Assembly (NCBI GenBank): GCA_019739215.1
Contig: JAHHDR010000023.1
Span: 219,656 to 283,655 of the forward strand
Source: Rhizobium sp.
GTDB lineage: Bacteria > Pseudomonadota > Alphaproteobacteria > Rhizobiales > Rhizobiaceae
Reading direction: 5' to 3'
DNA: 64,000 nt
This document shows positions 19,525-30,100 of this stretch, piece after piece (within the stretch, counting starts at the first letter, position 1; the number at the start of each line of letters is the position of its first letter). The notes under the pieces are model-generated. The model ran no database searches. It was not told where the DNA came from and saw only the letters and a program-made list of their open reading frames with translations. Made by a program: the position numbers and the translations under genes.

Positions 19525-19776
19525 CTATTCGTCCGTCGACCGCGGCGGAATGAACAGATAGGCGCAGAACCAGAGCGGCAGGATGACGATCGTGCCGAGC
19601 ATGACATTGGGGATGGCCCAGGCGATGAACCGCGCCACATACTCCCAGGCTTCGAGCGGCGTCAGTCCGATCGAGGCCAGGATCCGTTCCGCCGACAGCC
19701 CGAACAGGTTCATCAGCGCACCGGCGATCAGCGACGCGAGCAGCAGTTTCAACAGGCCTTTGAAGAACGGACTCAA
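19525..19776 (-). CDS. Small two-helix membrane protein (DUF6460-like)
   Basis: The product is 83 residues from TTG 19776, preceded by GGGGTAG. Two hydrophobic segments, FKGLLKLLLASLIAGALMN at about 5-23 and a longer one around residues 48-76 (AWAIPNVMLGTIVILPLWF), flank a soluble stretch with GLTPLEAWEYVARF. I believe this matches a short rhizobial family of unknown function (DUF6460), from memory only. It converges on potI with six bases between the stops. No function can be assigned. Confidence 0.75.
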   Translation of the reverse strand: MSPFFKGLLKLLLASLIAGALMNLFGLSAERILASIGLTPLEAWEYVARFIAWAIPNVMLGTIVILPLWFCAYLFIPPRSTDE

Positions 19777-19986
19777 GGTCTACCCCGGATGATTTCCGGA
19801 GAATTTTAGCGAAACTTGGTAAATAAAGAATTTTTGCACATTAGAGACTGTCCATCCGCAGTTTGCAGGGTTCGAAAATCTGTAGCGATGTCCGGAGTGC
19901 CGCCCCGATCATCCGCGACGTGATGCGTATTGCAGTGCAGCGAGACATTCTCTAAGAAATTGCCTCATTGGATTGGGGAGGCATGG

Positions 19987-21939
<1,953 letters not shown>

Positions 21940-21961
21940 CCATCAGGCCGGAGGTGGGAAC

Positions 21962-21991
21962 GGCGCGGCGCCCGAGGTATGCCGCCGCGCC
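21962..21991. terminator. GC-rich inverted repeat between convergent genes (possible shared terminator)
   Basis: GGCGCGGCG (21962-21970) pairs perfectly with CGCCGCGCC (21983-21991). It sits between the stop of the acetoacetyl-CoA synthetase (21939) and that of the convergent cupin (22009). Neither side has a real T run, so efficiency is doubtful. Confidence 0.4.
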
Positions 21992-22008
21992 CCTCGCTTC
22001 GAAATGTC

Positions 22009-22362
22009 TTATTTCAGCTTGATCGCAAAATGCTTGCGGATCGGCTCCTCGATCTTCCACGTGCCCTTGAAGCCTGGCTCGATGACGAAGGCATCGCCCG
22101 GTCCGAGCACCACGGGCGCCTGACCCTCGGCGGTGATCGTCACGCGGCCCTGCATCATGTGGACGAACTCATATTCGGTGTAGACGGCATGGTAGGTGCC
22201 GGGCGTCGCTTCCCAGTAGCCCGAGATCATGCTGCCGTCTTCCGATGTGTGCAGCACCCAAGTCTTCATCGTGGGCGAACCCTCGACGACAGTCCAGCCT
22301 TCCATATCGGCGGTGTCGGGTTCGGACGAAGCCGGATCGGCGAGCTTTACAGCGTATTCCAT
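22009..22362 (-). CDS. Cupin_3 (DUF861) family protein
   Basis: The product is 117 residues from ATG 22362, which follows GAGGGACC; the open frame runs further upstream without support. The sequence EGWTVVEGSPTMKTWVLHTS, then GYWEATPGTYHAVYTEYEFV and GPGDAFVIEPGFKGTW, is the DUF861/EutQ-type cupin. Typical His and Glu metal ligands are reduced to Tyr, His and Glu in HAVYTEYE, as is common in this family. Members bind small molecules or act as ureidoglycolate or ethanolamine-related enzymes; no substrate is indicated here. It is 95 bp upstream of nothing on its strand, so it is likely single. Confidence 0.85.
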   Translation of the reverse strand: MEYAVKLADPASSEPDTADMEGWTVVEGSPTMKTWVLHTSEDGSMISGYWEATPGTYHAVYTEYEFVHMMQGRVTITAEGQAPVVLGPGDAFVIEPGFKGTWKIEEPIRKHFAIKLK

Positions 22363-22457
22363 GGTCCCTCGCAATGCGTGATCCTGGCGGGAGCGCCAGA
22401 TGCACCTCTGATGACCGATGTCCGCGCGAAAGGATAGGCCAGTCGCGACGTCCGCTG

Positions 22458-22904
22458 TCACGTCGTCCGGAAAATGGACTCAAGCACGCTCCGCGGGGTG
22501 TCCGCAATCGGCATGGGCCGCCGCGTCCTCCGATCGATATTCACATGCACGAAAAAGCCCTCTGCCGATGTCGCCGCCTCCTCGTTGCGGAACAGGCCGA
22601 TCTCGTAGCGCACGGACGACGTCCCGAGACGGGCAACCCGTATGCCTGCGGTGATCAGGTCGGGAAACGCCATCTCGCCGAAGTAGCGGCAGCCGGTCTC
22701 TACCACGAGGAAGACCTGATCGCCGCCGTGCGGGTCGAGCACGCCCCGTTCCATCAGGAACGCGTTCACGACCGTGTCGAACAGGCTGTAATGCACCACA
22801 TTGTTCATGTGCCCGTAGATGTCGTTGTCCGACCATCGTGTCGGGATCGTCCGCAGCAGCGGATAGTCGCTGCGATCGGACGGGACTGGTCTGATGCTCG
22901 TCAC
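22458..22904 (-). CDS. Acyl-CoA thioesterase of the 4-hydroxybenzoyl-CoA/FadM hot-dog family
   Basis: The product is 148 residues from GTG 22904, with AAGGGAG upstream; the long open frame beyond it is the shadow of the opposite-strand gene. The hot-dog fold motif TRWSDNDIYGHMNNVVHYSL contains the catalytic Asp and the GHMNN helix start. The next helix carries FLMERGVL and the strand VVETGCRYFGEM. It hydrolyses acyl-CoA or acyl-ACP esters in the cytoplasm; chain length cannot be predicted. It is divergent from the SHOCT-tailed gene at 23049. Confidence 0.88.
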   Translation of the reverse strand: MTSIRPVPSDRSDYPLLRTIPTRWSDNDIYGHMNNVVHYSLFDTVVNAFLMERGVLDPHGGDQVFLVVETGCRYFGEMAFPDLITAGIRVARLGTSSVRYEIGLFRNEEAATSAEGFFVHVNIDRRTRRPMPIADTPRSVLESIFRTT

Positions 22905-23048
22905 TCGGCTCACTCCCTTTGCCACGACCGATCTCTTTCGCGCGGGGCGATTGAAGTCAAGCTGCCTGTCGTGACAGCCCGCACGCTTTGCGGCCGTGGC
23001 AATGCATGTTAGTCGTGGCCGCAGACCCCACCCGGACCGATCAAGATC

Positions 23049-23852
23049 ATGAGACAGTTGACCGACGACGCACAGCAGGCATTGCGCGATATTGCTGCCC
23101 GCCATGGGGCGAGCGAGGATGCGGCCCGACACCTGCTCTTCGCTGTTGTCGCGGGACACGGGACCCAGGCGCAGTTCAATCACCCTGAACTCGGCGGCAT
23201 GGGCCAATGGTCGCGGGGCGGCATGATCATGCTTGGTGACATGTTCAACACTGCGCTCAAGGCGCGGGTGGATGGCCTGTGCAACGAGCTTGCCGCTCTT
23301 GCCGGGCGGGCTGGCATCTTCCAGCCGGAGCCGGAGCGCCCCCACACGCAGTCTCAGTTCCAGGGCGACAGCGCCAGCCTGACCATGCCTGATGGCTTCG
23401 GCCACTGGTGGCCGGACGGGCTGGGCCACGCCGCCTCGACCGGCTCGCAGAACAACCTCCGCTACGCGTTCTTTCCCGAGAGCCGGCGTCTCGCCATCGA
23501 TATCGGCGGCCAGGTCAGGGTCTATGACACGCGCGACCACAGAATCGGCGGGTTTTCCCAGCAGCAATCCGGCGGCCAGTCGCTGAGCTTCACCTCGCAA
23601 TATGGCCTCGTCGATCTCGCGTCGCTCGATCAAGTGACGACCACGACGGGCAAGCCGACCGAACCCGTCGACCCGCCGATGGCGGGGCCCTTGGCTGTCG
23701 AACCGTCCGCTACGGATGCCGTGGCTCGGGGTGCCGCGCGGGATGGCGACATCATCGACAAGATCGAGCGGCTCGCCGGATTGCACGCCCGGGGCATTCT
23801 GACCGATGCCGAGTTCCAGGCCAAGAAGGCCGATCTGCTCGGCCGGTTGTAG
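23049..23852 (+). CDS. Hypothetical protein with C-terminal SHOCT domain
   Basis: The product is 267 residues. The N-terminal third is helical (LTDDAQQALRDIAARHGAS, a fragment that looks like a small nucleotide-free helical bundle). The central part (about 100-185) is a beta-rich SHOCT-associated region with SRRLAIDIGGQVRVYDTRDH. A Thr/Pro linker follows, and the last 32 residues form a SHOCT helix pair: IIDKIERLAGLHARGILTD, then EFQAKKADLLGRL. SHOCT tails are thought to mediate protein or membrane association. There is no signal peptide. It ends 17 bp before the amidase on the same strand, so the two may be co-transcribed. Function is unknown. Confidence 0.85.
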   Translation: MRQLTDDAQQALRDIAARHGASEDAARHLLFAVVAGHGTQAQFNHPELGGMGQWSRGGMIMLGDMFNTALKARVDGLCNELAALAGRAGIFQPEPERPHTQSQFQGDSASLTMPDGFGHWWPDGLGHAASTGSQNNLRYAFFPESRRLAIDIGGQVRVYDTRDHRIGGFSQQQSGGQSLSFTSQYGLVDLASLDQVTTTTGKPTEPVDPPMAGPLAVEPSATDAVARGAARDGDIIDKIERLAGLHARGILTDAEFQAKKADLLGRL

Positions 23853-23869
23853 TCGGCGGGACCGCGCAC

Positions 23870-25291
23870 ATGTCCGATGTCACCAGCCTTTCCGCCACCG
23901 ACCTGTCTGCCGCCATCCACGCCCGCCGCCTCTCCTGCGCGGCGGTCATGCACGCCTTCCTCGAACGCATCGCCACCGTCAATCCCCTGATCAACGCCAT
24001 TGTCAGCCTGCGCTCTGAGAATGAACTCCTGGCGGAAGCCGCCGCCGCGGATCGCGAACTTGACGAGGGCAAGTCACGCGGCTTCCTCCACGGCATGCCC
24101 TTCGCCATCAAGGACCTGTCGGAAGCCAGAGGCATCCGCTGCACCTATGGCTCGCCGCTCTACCGCGATTTCGTGCCCGATTTCGACGACATCCATGTCG
24201 AACGCATCCGCGCGGCCGGCGCCATCATCATCGGCAAGACCAATGCGCCGGAAAAGGGGCTCGGCTCGCATACCTACAACCCCGTCTTCGGCGTCACCCG
24301 CAATCCCTATGACCCGACGAAAAGCGCCGGCGGTTCAAGCGGCGGCGCGGCGGCCGGACTGGCAGCGCGCATCCTGCCGCTCGCCGATGGCAGCGACATG
24401 ATGGGCTCGCTGCGCAACCCCGCCGCCTTCAACAATATCATCGGCTTCCGCCCGAGCTTCGGCCGCATACCCGCGCTCGATACCGAACTCTATCTCGGAC
24501 ATCTTGCTGTGAACGGCCCGATGGGGCGCACGGTCGCCGATGCCGCGGCGCTTCTCGACATCCAGTCGGGCTACGATCCGCGTGACCCGTCGAGCCTGCC
24601 GAAGGAGGATTTTTCGGCCGTCCGGCCCTGCGATGCGCGTGGTCTTCGCGTCGGCTGGCTGGGTGATTTCGGCGGCTATCTGCCTTTCGAGCGGGGTGTG
24701 CTGGATCTTTGCGAGGCCGCGCTGGAACGCCTCCGTTCCGCCGGCGCGACGGTGGAGACTGTCGACAGCACCTTCGACATGGCTCGCCTCTGGCAGGGAT
24801 GGAAAACCTACCGCCACTTCCTTGTCGCCAACGGCAACGCCGCCGACTTCGCTGATCCGGGCAGGCGCGCGCTGATGAAGCCGGAACTGATATGGGAGAT
24901 CGAGAACGGTCGGGAATTGTCGGCAGGCGAAGTCCACGCCGCCTCGGTGATCCGCAGCGACTGGTATCGTCACGTGCTGGCGCTTTTTGCCCGCTACGAT
25001 TTCCTCATCCTGCCGTCCGCCCAAGTCTTTCCCTTCGACGCCGACCTGCACTGGCCGGACGAGATCGCGGGACAACGGATGGATACCTACCATCGCTGGA
25101 TGGAGGTCGTGATCGGCCCGACCATGGCAGGCTTGCCGGTGGCCGCGGTGCCGGCCGGCTTCGGCACGGCGGGCCTGCCCACGGGCGTCCAGATCATCGG
25201 ACGCCCCCGCGCCGATCGTGCGGTTCTCGAACTGGCGAAGACTTATGAAAGTCTATGCGGGGACTGGCAGGCACCCGAAGGCATTCATTAA
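23870..25291 (+). CDS. Amidase of the amidase-signature family
   Basis: The product is 473 residues. The Ser-cisSer-Lys triad is Lys81 (FAIKDL), Ser156 (SAGGSSGG) and Ser180 (GSDMMGSLRNPA). The nucleophile motif is unusual: most relatives have GTDxGGSIR, whereas this has SDMMGS. The spacing of 24 residues between the two serines is normal. It should hydrolyse a carboxylic amide in the cytoplasm. It lacks features of GatA (no gatB or gatC nearby), so it is probably a general or catabolic amidase. It follows the SHOCT protein by 17 bp. The substrate cannot be named. Confidence 0.9.
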   Translation: MSDVTSLSATDLSAAIHARRLSCAAVMHAFLERIATVNPLINAIVSLRSENELLAEAAAADRELDEGKSRGFLHGMPFAIKDLSEARGIRCTYGSPLYRDFVPDFDDIHVERIRAAGAIIIGKTNAPEKGLGSHTYNPVFGVTRNPYDPTKSAGGSSGGAAAGLAARILPLADGSDMMGSLRNPAAFNNIIGFRPSFGRIPALDTELYLGHLAVNGPMGRTVADAAALLDIQSGYDPRDPSSLPKEDFSAVRPCDARGLRVGWLGDFGGYLPFERGVLDLCEAALERLRSAGATVETVDSTFDMARLWQGWKTYRHFLVANGNAADFADPGRRALMKPELIWEIENGRELSAGEVHAASVIRSDWYRHVLALFARYDFLILPSAQVFPFDADLHWPDEIAGQRMDTYHRWMEVVIGPTMAGLPVAAVPAGFGTAGLPTGVQIIGRPRADRAVLELAKTYESLCGDWQAPEGIH

Positions 25292-25402
25292 TCCTGTTGC
25301 CTGAAGCAGTTGGCGCATTTCATCTATTCTACGGGCATTTAGTGAAATTCTAACGATCGGGTGTTGCATTGGCGGCATTCGATTGCTCCAAGGATTTTTC
25401 CA

Positions 25403-26821
25403 GTGCCCGAACTCAATTCCAGCGTTTCACTCACCACCACCCTTCCGCAGACCACAGGTTTCACGCTCGACACGATCGTCACCAGTGGCGCCACCGCCGA
25501 GTTGAGCCAGGATGCGAAATTCTCGCTGAAGACCACCAGCGCTGAAGTCTATGATCACAGCAATCACGGAAATTATATCACGACCTACGGTCTCCAGCTT
25601 ACCAATCTCGCCACCAAAGGCACCGTCACCCTGGCGAGCGGTTCCAGTTCGAGCTACCAGTACACCAGCCTGTCGAACTTCACGGTGGGCGACGACACGT
25701 TCTACATTGCGAGCTATCTGAAAGGTGGCAGCCAGCTTGCCTACCGGGTCTTCGATGACGCAGGCGCCACGGTCATCGCTGAAACCGCGGTCGATACCGG
25801 CAGCCGGATTGACGCCATCCACTACGATGGGACAGGCGGCCTCGTGCTGGCCTACAACAACAACACGGAATTCGCGACGCTCATCTTCTCCGATCCGGAC
25901 GGCCCGGTAGCTGCGCCGGACTCCGCGACGATGAAGCAGGATGCGAAGCTGACGGTCAACGTGCTGGCCAACGACACGGACCCGACCAGTGACACACTCT
26001 CCCTCCTGTCGGCCACGGTCGTCGGCGGCTCCGCGAATGTTGCCGTGGTCAAAGGCAAGCTGACAATCGACTACACCGGTGAGGATCTCTGGCTGGACGA
26101 GACGGCGCAGCTCGAGATCCAATATGTGATCAGCGACGGCACGCATTCCAGCACCGGCGTTTTGACTGTTGACGTGACGGATCCGTTCAACCGGCTTACC
26201 GGTCACGGCGCCGTGGGAACGACGGGCCGTGACTACGTCACAGACGCTGCGGGCACGATCAGATCCTACGAAGGAGCGGACATAGTCGTGACCGGAGACG
26301 ATGCAACGTATGTCATAGGAGGCAACGGCGACGATATCATCATCGGCGGAGCCGGGAGGGATAATTTGATTGGCAATGCCGGTGACGACATTCTTGTCGG
26401 CGGCGGTGGCGACGATTACATGTCTGGCGGCGAAGGCAATGACATGTTGATCGATGGCGACGGAAATGACGAATATCTCGGGGGCCCTGGCGCGGACACG
26501 TTCTACGACGCCGCAGGCGACGACTTGTACCGTCGCGCCGAAGGCGCTGACACCTTTTACTTCTTCCTCGGCGCCGGGAAGAACCAAGTGAATTATTTCG
26601 ACTCACAGGACACATTGAGAATTGACGCCGATGCGGCGGTGGACATGCAAATCACCCGAAAGCCGGCGTCAAATGACGGTGACTTGTCCAGGGTCACATT
26701 CAAGCTCGCCGATGGCGGCCAGATCGTCGTGTCGTTCGAGGACAAGAAGGACGCCAAGGGCTCCGACTGGTACGAGATCGGCGACTATAGCGTGCCGACG
26801 GATTCCCACGGCCTCTATTGA
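25403..26821 (+). CDS. Secreted RTX-type calcium-binding protein
   Basis: The product is 472 residues from GTG 25403, with AAGGA just upstream; another GTG at 25361 is in frame but less well placed. There is no N-terminal signal peptide. Residues about 1-160 are beta-rich and Thr/Ser-rich. About 166-263 form a cadherin-like/tandem-95 repeat (VLANDTDPTSDTLSL). About 306-376 hold RTX nonapeptides such as GGNGDDIIIGGAGRDNLIG, which bind calcium. The C terminus would carry the type I secretion signal. By family, it folds outside the cell when calcium is present and serves as an adhesin, matrix or surface protein. No type I secretion genes are in the window. A good terminator follows. Confidence 0.88.
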   Translation: MPELNSSVSLTTTLPQTTGFTLDTIVTSGATAELSQDAKFSLKTTSAEVYDHSNHGNYITTYGLQLTNLATKGTVTLASGSSSSYQYTSLSNFTVGDDTFYIASYLKGGSQLAYRVFDDAGATVIAETAVDTGSRIDAIHYDGTGGLVLAYNNNTEFATLIFSDPDGPVAAPDSATMKQDAKLTVNVLANDTDPTSDTLSLLSATVVGGSANVAVVKGKLTIDYTGEDLWLDETAQLEIQYVISDGTHSSTGVLTVDVTDPFNRLTGHGAVGTTGRDYVTDAAGTIRSYEGADIVVTGDDATYVIGGNGDDIIIGGAGRDNLIGNAGDDILVGGGGDDYMSGGEGNDMLIDGDGNDEYLGGPGADTFYDAAGDDLYRRAEGADTFYFFLGAGKNQVNYFDSQDTLRIDADAAVDMQITRKPASNDGDLSRVTFKLADGGQIVVSFEDKKDAKGSDWYEIGDYSVPTDSHGLY

Positions 26822-26825
26822 TGAC

Positions 26826-26854
26826 AAAGGCTCGCCGCGAAGCGAGCCTTTTCA
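26826..26854 (+). terminator. Rho-independent terminator after the RTX gene
   Basis: AAAGGCTCGC (26826-26835) pairs perfectly with GCGAGCCTTT (26842-26851) and continues into TTTC. It starts five bases past the stop codon. Confidence 0.9.
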
Positions 26855-26872
26855 CATCCAGCCTGACTCAGT

Positions 26873-27769
26873 TCAAATCTTGTAAGCAGCGTCGAACACG
26901 CCCTTCACCGGCACGCCGAGTTCATAGATGTAGCCGGCCTGCGGATCGGCCTTCAGGTCCTCGTGCGTGAGGTCTTCGCCGGCGGTCGTCACCAGTAGCC
27001 GGTCGGCATTCCGGCCGATGAAGGCCGGGCAGGTGGCCTGTTTCGGCGGCAGCTTGTAGCGCGCGACGATATTGCCCGCGAGGTCATAGTGATGGACCTC
27101 GCCGACGCCCCAGCGCGCGTTCCAGATCGTACCGTCGGCCGCGCAGACCGAACCGTCGATGCCGCCGTCCTCACCGCGCCCGTCATGGAAAATCTCGGGC
27201 TTGCCGGTCGGAAGCCCCGTCGCCGGGTCGACGGAAACCTTCATGTAGAGGTTCTCCATCGTGTCGACGTAATAGGCCGTTGCGCCATCCGGCGAGAAGC
27301 AGATGCCGTTCGGGATCGAGATGCTGGGGAAGATCGGCGTCACCTTGCCATGCAGGACATGGTAAATCGTGCCGGCACCCTTGCGATGCTCGCCGCCGGA
27401 CTTGGTCATGGTGCCGAACCAGAGAGCACCCGAGGGATGGCAGCGCCCGTCATTGGACCGCATATGCTCGACGCCGTTTTCGATCGGCGTCACCAGTTCG
27501 AGCGCCCCTGTCGCAATGGTCCTGACATGCAGGCCATGTTCGGAAGCGATGATCTGCCGCTCGCCATCGATCTTGGCCAGCACGCTCGCCATGAACGGCA
27601 GGTCATGCTTCGTCTTCCTGCCGGTCGAGAGGTTCAGTTCATGCAGTTCGCGATTGCCGATCGAGAACCACCAGGCGGTGTCGGTCGCCGGATCGTAGGT
27701 CGGGCCTTCGCCGTGATAGGTGTTGAAGGCATCGAGCGTGCTGCCGGCAAAAGGCTGAAGTTCGACCAT
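26873..27769 (-). CDS. SMP-30/gluconolactonase family sugar lactonase
   Basis: The product is 298 residues from ATG 27769, with GGAG upstream; the frame open beyond it overlaps dgoA and is not used. The metal site of the six-bladed propeller is complete: Glu21 in HGEGPTYD, Asn154 in SIPNGICF and Asp205 in DGGIDGS. It should hydrolyse an aldonolactone. As the last gene of an SDR-dgoK-dgoA operon, the likely substrate is galactono-lactone made by the SDR. It starts two bases past the dgoA stop, so the two are tightly coupled. Confidence 0.9.
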   Translation of the reverse strand: MVELQPFAGSTLDAFNTYHGEGPTYDPATDTAWWFSIGNRELHELNLSTGRKTKHDLPFMASVLAKIDGERQIIASEHGLHVRTIATGALELVTPIENGVEHMRSNDGRCHPSGALWFGTMTKSGGEHRKGAGTIYHVLHGKVTPIFPSISIPNGICFSPDGATAYYVDTMENLYMKVSVDPATGLPTGKPEIFHDGRGEDGGIDGSVCAADGTIWNARWGVGEVHHYDLAGNIVARYKLPPKQATCPAFIGRNADRLLVTTAGEDLTHEDLKADPQAGYIYELGVPVKGVFDAAYKI

Positions 27770-27770
27770 G

Positions 27771-28406
27771 TCAGGCTCCGAAGGCTTTGTCATAGGCAGC
27801 AATTGTCGTCCGGGCGCGCAGGCCGACGTCGTCGGGCGACATGCCCGGCTTGTAGAGGCTGGAGCCAAGGCCGAACGCCTTGATCCCGCCCCTGGCATAA
27901 TCGCCGAAATTTTCGTCCGACACCCCGCCGACGGCCGCGATCATGAGATCGGGCGGCAGCACCGCACGGATGGCATTGATGCCGGCAACGCCGAGCGCGC
28001 TGGCCGGAAAGAATTTCAGGCCCGTCGCACCCGTGCGGGCGGCGAGCAGGGCTTCGGTCGGGGTAAAGACGCCCGGCAGCGTCACCATTCCCTTGGCAAC
28101 GGCATGCGCCAGCACCGGCTGGTCGACATTCGGGCTGACGAACAGGCGTCCGCCCGCCTGATCCAGTCGATCGACGTCCTCCGTCGTCAGCACCGTGCCG
28201 GCACCGATCAGCGCATCGTCGGGCGCCATCCTGGCGGCAATCTCGATCGACTTGAACGGCTCGGGCGAATTGAGCGGGATCTCGATCGCGCGCAGGCCGG
28301 CCTCCAGCAGCGCCGCGATGGTCGCCGGCGCCTCCTCGGGCTTCAGGCCGCGCAGGATCGCGACCAGGGGATATTTCATGGACGGAAAGGGGATGCGGGC
28401 GGTCAC
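27771..28406 (-). CDS. dgoA: 2-dehydro-3-deoxy-6-phosphogalactonate aldolase
   Basis: The product is 211 residues from GTG 28406, whose GTGA overlap with the dgoK stop fixes the start. It is a class I aldolase TIM barrel: the Schiff-base Lys131 is in GLKFFPA and the catalytic Glu42 is in AIEIPLNSPEP. The NSPEP sequence is typical of the galactonate (DgoA) enzyme as opposed to gluconate-type Eda. It cleaves KDPGal to pyruvate and glyceraldehyde 3-phosphate in the De Ley-Doudoroff pathway. Its neighbours are dgoK upstream and the lactonase downstream. Confidence 0.93.
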   Translation of the reverse strand: MTARIPFPSMKYPLVAILRGLKPEEAPATIAALLEAGLRAIEIPLNSPEPFKSIEIAARMAPDDALIGAGTVLTTEDVDRLDQAGGRLFVSPNVDQPVLAHAVAKGMVTLPGVFTPTEALLAARTGATGLKFFPASALGVAGINAIRAVLPPDLMIAAVGGVSDENFGDYARGGIKAFGLGSSLYKPGMSPDDVGLRARTTIAAYDKAFGA

Positions 28407-29332
28407 GTGGCGGCTCCTTCATCGAATTGCCAGATGTCGCGCGCAGCCTGGGAGAGGCCACGGCGGACGGCGTCGTCTGCATCTATGGTGCTTGACTGGA
28501 TTCCCAGCCGGTGGAAGGCGGCTTCGTAGAGGCCGCGCAGCTTGCCTGAGGCCACGAGGATGACGGGCGTATCCTTCGGCGCCTGCTTGAGCGCGCCGGC
28601 CAGTTCCAGCCCGATCATCATGCCCGAAAGCGTCGCCTCGGCATCTGTCGGGGCCAGCGAGAACAGCAGGCCGCGCGCACGGATCGAAAACAGCCGGTTG
28701 GTCGCAAGCTCCGGCTCCTTGTAGGCCGCATGGAGCGCGGCCAGGAACGTCGGATTGGCACCGTCGAAACCGGCGGAATCCTTGACCGCATGCTGCAGGA
28801 TCGACTGCTCGGAGATGACGTCGAACAACTCGCCCGTCATGAAGGTCGAGAATCCGAGCACCTCCTGGCGCACCACCCGCACCCATTTGGAATGGGTTCC
28901 GGGCATGGCGATCAGGCAGTCGCTGCTCTTCATTTTCTCGGCGCAGCCGAGCAACTGGGTTTCCTCGCCGCGCATCACGTCGGCCGAATTGACGTCGCGC
29001 TGGGCGAGCCCCGGCAGGATGCGGACATCCCGCGAAAGGCCGGGCACGCCGACCGCCGCGCCCGAGATATCAGTGAGCCTTGCCGGCACGTCGATATAGC
29101 CGGCCTCGACCCAGCCCTGCTTGGCGCCGACCATGCCGCACATGATCACCGGCGCATCATCGGGTGCGCCGACCTCGGCAAGGTGCTTGTCGAGCACGGC
29201 GGCAAAGCCGGTCTCCCGTGCCGTCGTCATGCCCTCGCGCGACCGGCTTTCGCCGATGATCGTCCCCTTTTCACCGATCAGCCAGAGCCGGAAGCTCGTG
29301 GTACCCCAATCGACGGCCACATAGTTCGCCAT
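28403..29332 (-). CDS. dgoK: 2-dehydro-3-deoxygalactonokinase
   Basis: The product is 309 residues. The N-terminal ATP loop is VAVDWGTTSFRLWLIG, followed by the DgoK blocks VIMCGMVGAKQGWVEAGY and RGEETQLLGC and the phosphate segment PGTHSKWV. It phosphorylates 2-keto-3-deoxygalactonate to KDPGal with ATP. The stop overlaps the dgoA start (GTGA), and the upstream SDR ends one codon before its start, so the four genes form one operon. The galactonate dehydratase that should precede this step is not in the window. Confidence 0.94.
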   Translation of the reverse strand: MANYVAVDWGTTSFRLWLIGEKGTIIGESRSREGMTTARETGFAAVLDKHLAEVGAPDDAPVIMCGMVGAKQGWVEAGYIDVPARLTDISGAAVGVPGLSRDVRILPGLAQRDVNSADVMRGEETQLLGCAEKMKSSDCLIAMPGTHSKWVRVVRQEVLGFSTFMTGELFDVISEQSILQHAVKDSAGFDGANPTFLAALHAAYKEPELATNRLFSIRARGLLFSLAPTDAEATLSGMMIGLELAGALKQAPKDTPVILVASGKLRGLYEAAFHRLGIQSSTIDADDAVRRGLSQAARDIWQFDEGAAT

Positions 29333-30100
29333 CTACATGCATCCCCCATCCACGATCATCGTCTGCGCCGAAACCGCGCGCGAACAGTCCGACGCCAGAT
29401 ACAGGCACGGCCCGACCATATCCTCGGCAACCAGCGAGAATTTCAACGCCTGGCGGTCGAGGAAGGCAGTTGCGGCGTCATCGCTCACCCAGAGCTTCTT
29501 CTGCCGCTCCGTCAGCACCATGCCCGGCATGACGGCATTGACGCGGATGTTCTCGCGGCCGAGGCGACCGGCCAGGCTCTTCGTCAGGCCGATGATCCCA
29601 GCCTTCGCCGTCGTGTAGGCCGGGAAATCGCCCATGTTGAGCAGATAGGCGATCGAGGAGAAATTGATGATCGAGCCGCCGCCGGCCTTGCGCATGTGGG
29701 GAAGGGCGGCCTGGGTGACGAACAGTACCGGGCGGAGATTGATGTCCTGGCTTTTCTGCCAGTATTCCTCGGACAGGTCCTCGAGATCCTTCCGGTCGTC
29801 CCAGGCCGCATTGTTGATGACCACGCGGATGCTGCCAAGTGCCGCGCCTGCCGCCGCGACTGCCGACCGTATTGCCGTCACGTCGGAAAGATCGGCGGGA
29901 AGGAAGTGCGGCTTGTGCCGCGACTGGGAGAGATCCGCCGCCAGCGCTTCTCCCGCCGCCCGGTCTATGTCGATGAACGCGACCCGGGCCTTCTGGGCGG
30001 CGAAACCCGCGACCAGCGCCGCGCCGATGCCCGAAGCGCCGCCGGTGATCAGCACGCCCGCATCTTCAAGATCGGGAAATATGGCACTGGGTGCGGTCAT
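29333..30100 (-). CDS. SDR-family dehydrogenase, probable D-galactose/L-arabinose 1-dehydrogenase
   Basis: The product is 255 residues and a classical short-chain dehydrogenase. Cofactor loop TGGASGIG is at 19-26, INNAA at 95-99, and the catalytic Ser149, Tyr162 and Lys166 are in place. The Asp of FIDID suggests NAD preference. As the first gene of SDR-dgoK-dgoA-lactonase, it most likely oxidises galactose (or arabinose or fucose) to the lactone. Exact sugar specificity cannot be fixed from sequence. AGGAG lies upstream of ATG 30100, slightly far from it. Confidence 0.88.
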   Translation of the reverse strand: MTAPSAIFPDLEDAGVLITGGASGIGAALVAGFAAQKARVAFIDIDRAAGEALAADLSQSRHKPHFLPADLSDVTAIRSAVAAAGAALGSIRVVINNAAWDDRKDLEDLSEEYWQKSQDINLRPVLFVTQAALPHMRKAGGGSIINFSSIAYLLNMGDFPAYTTAKAGIIGLTKSLAGRLGRENIRVNAVMPGMVLTERQKKLWVSDDAATAFLDRQALKFSLVAEDMVGPCLYLASDCSRAVSAQTMIVDGGCM

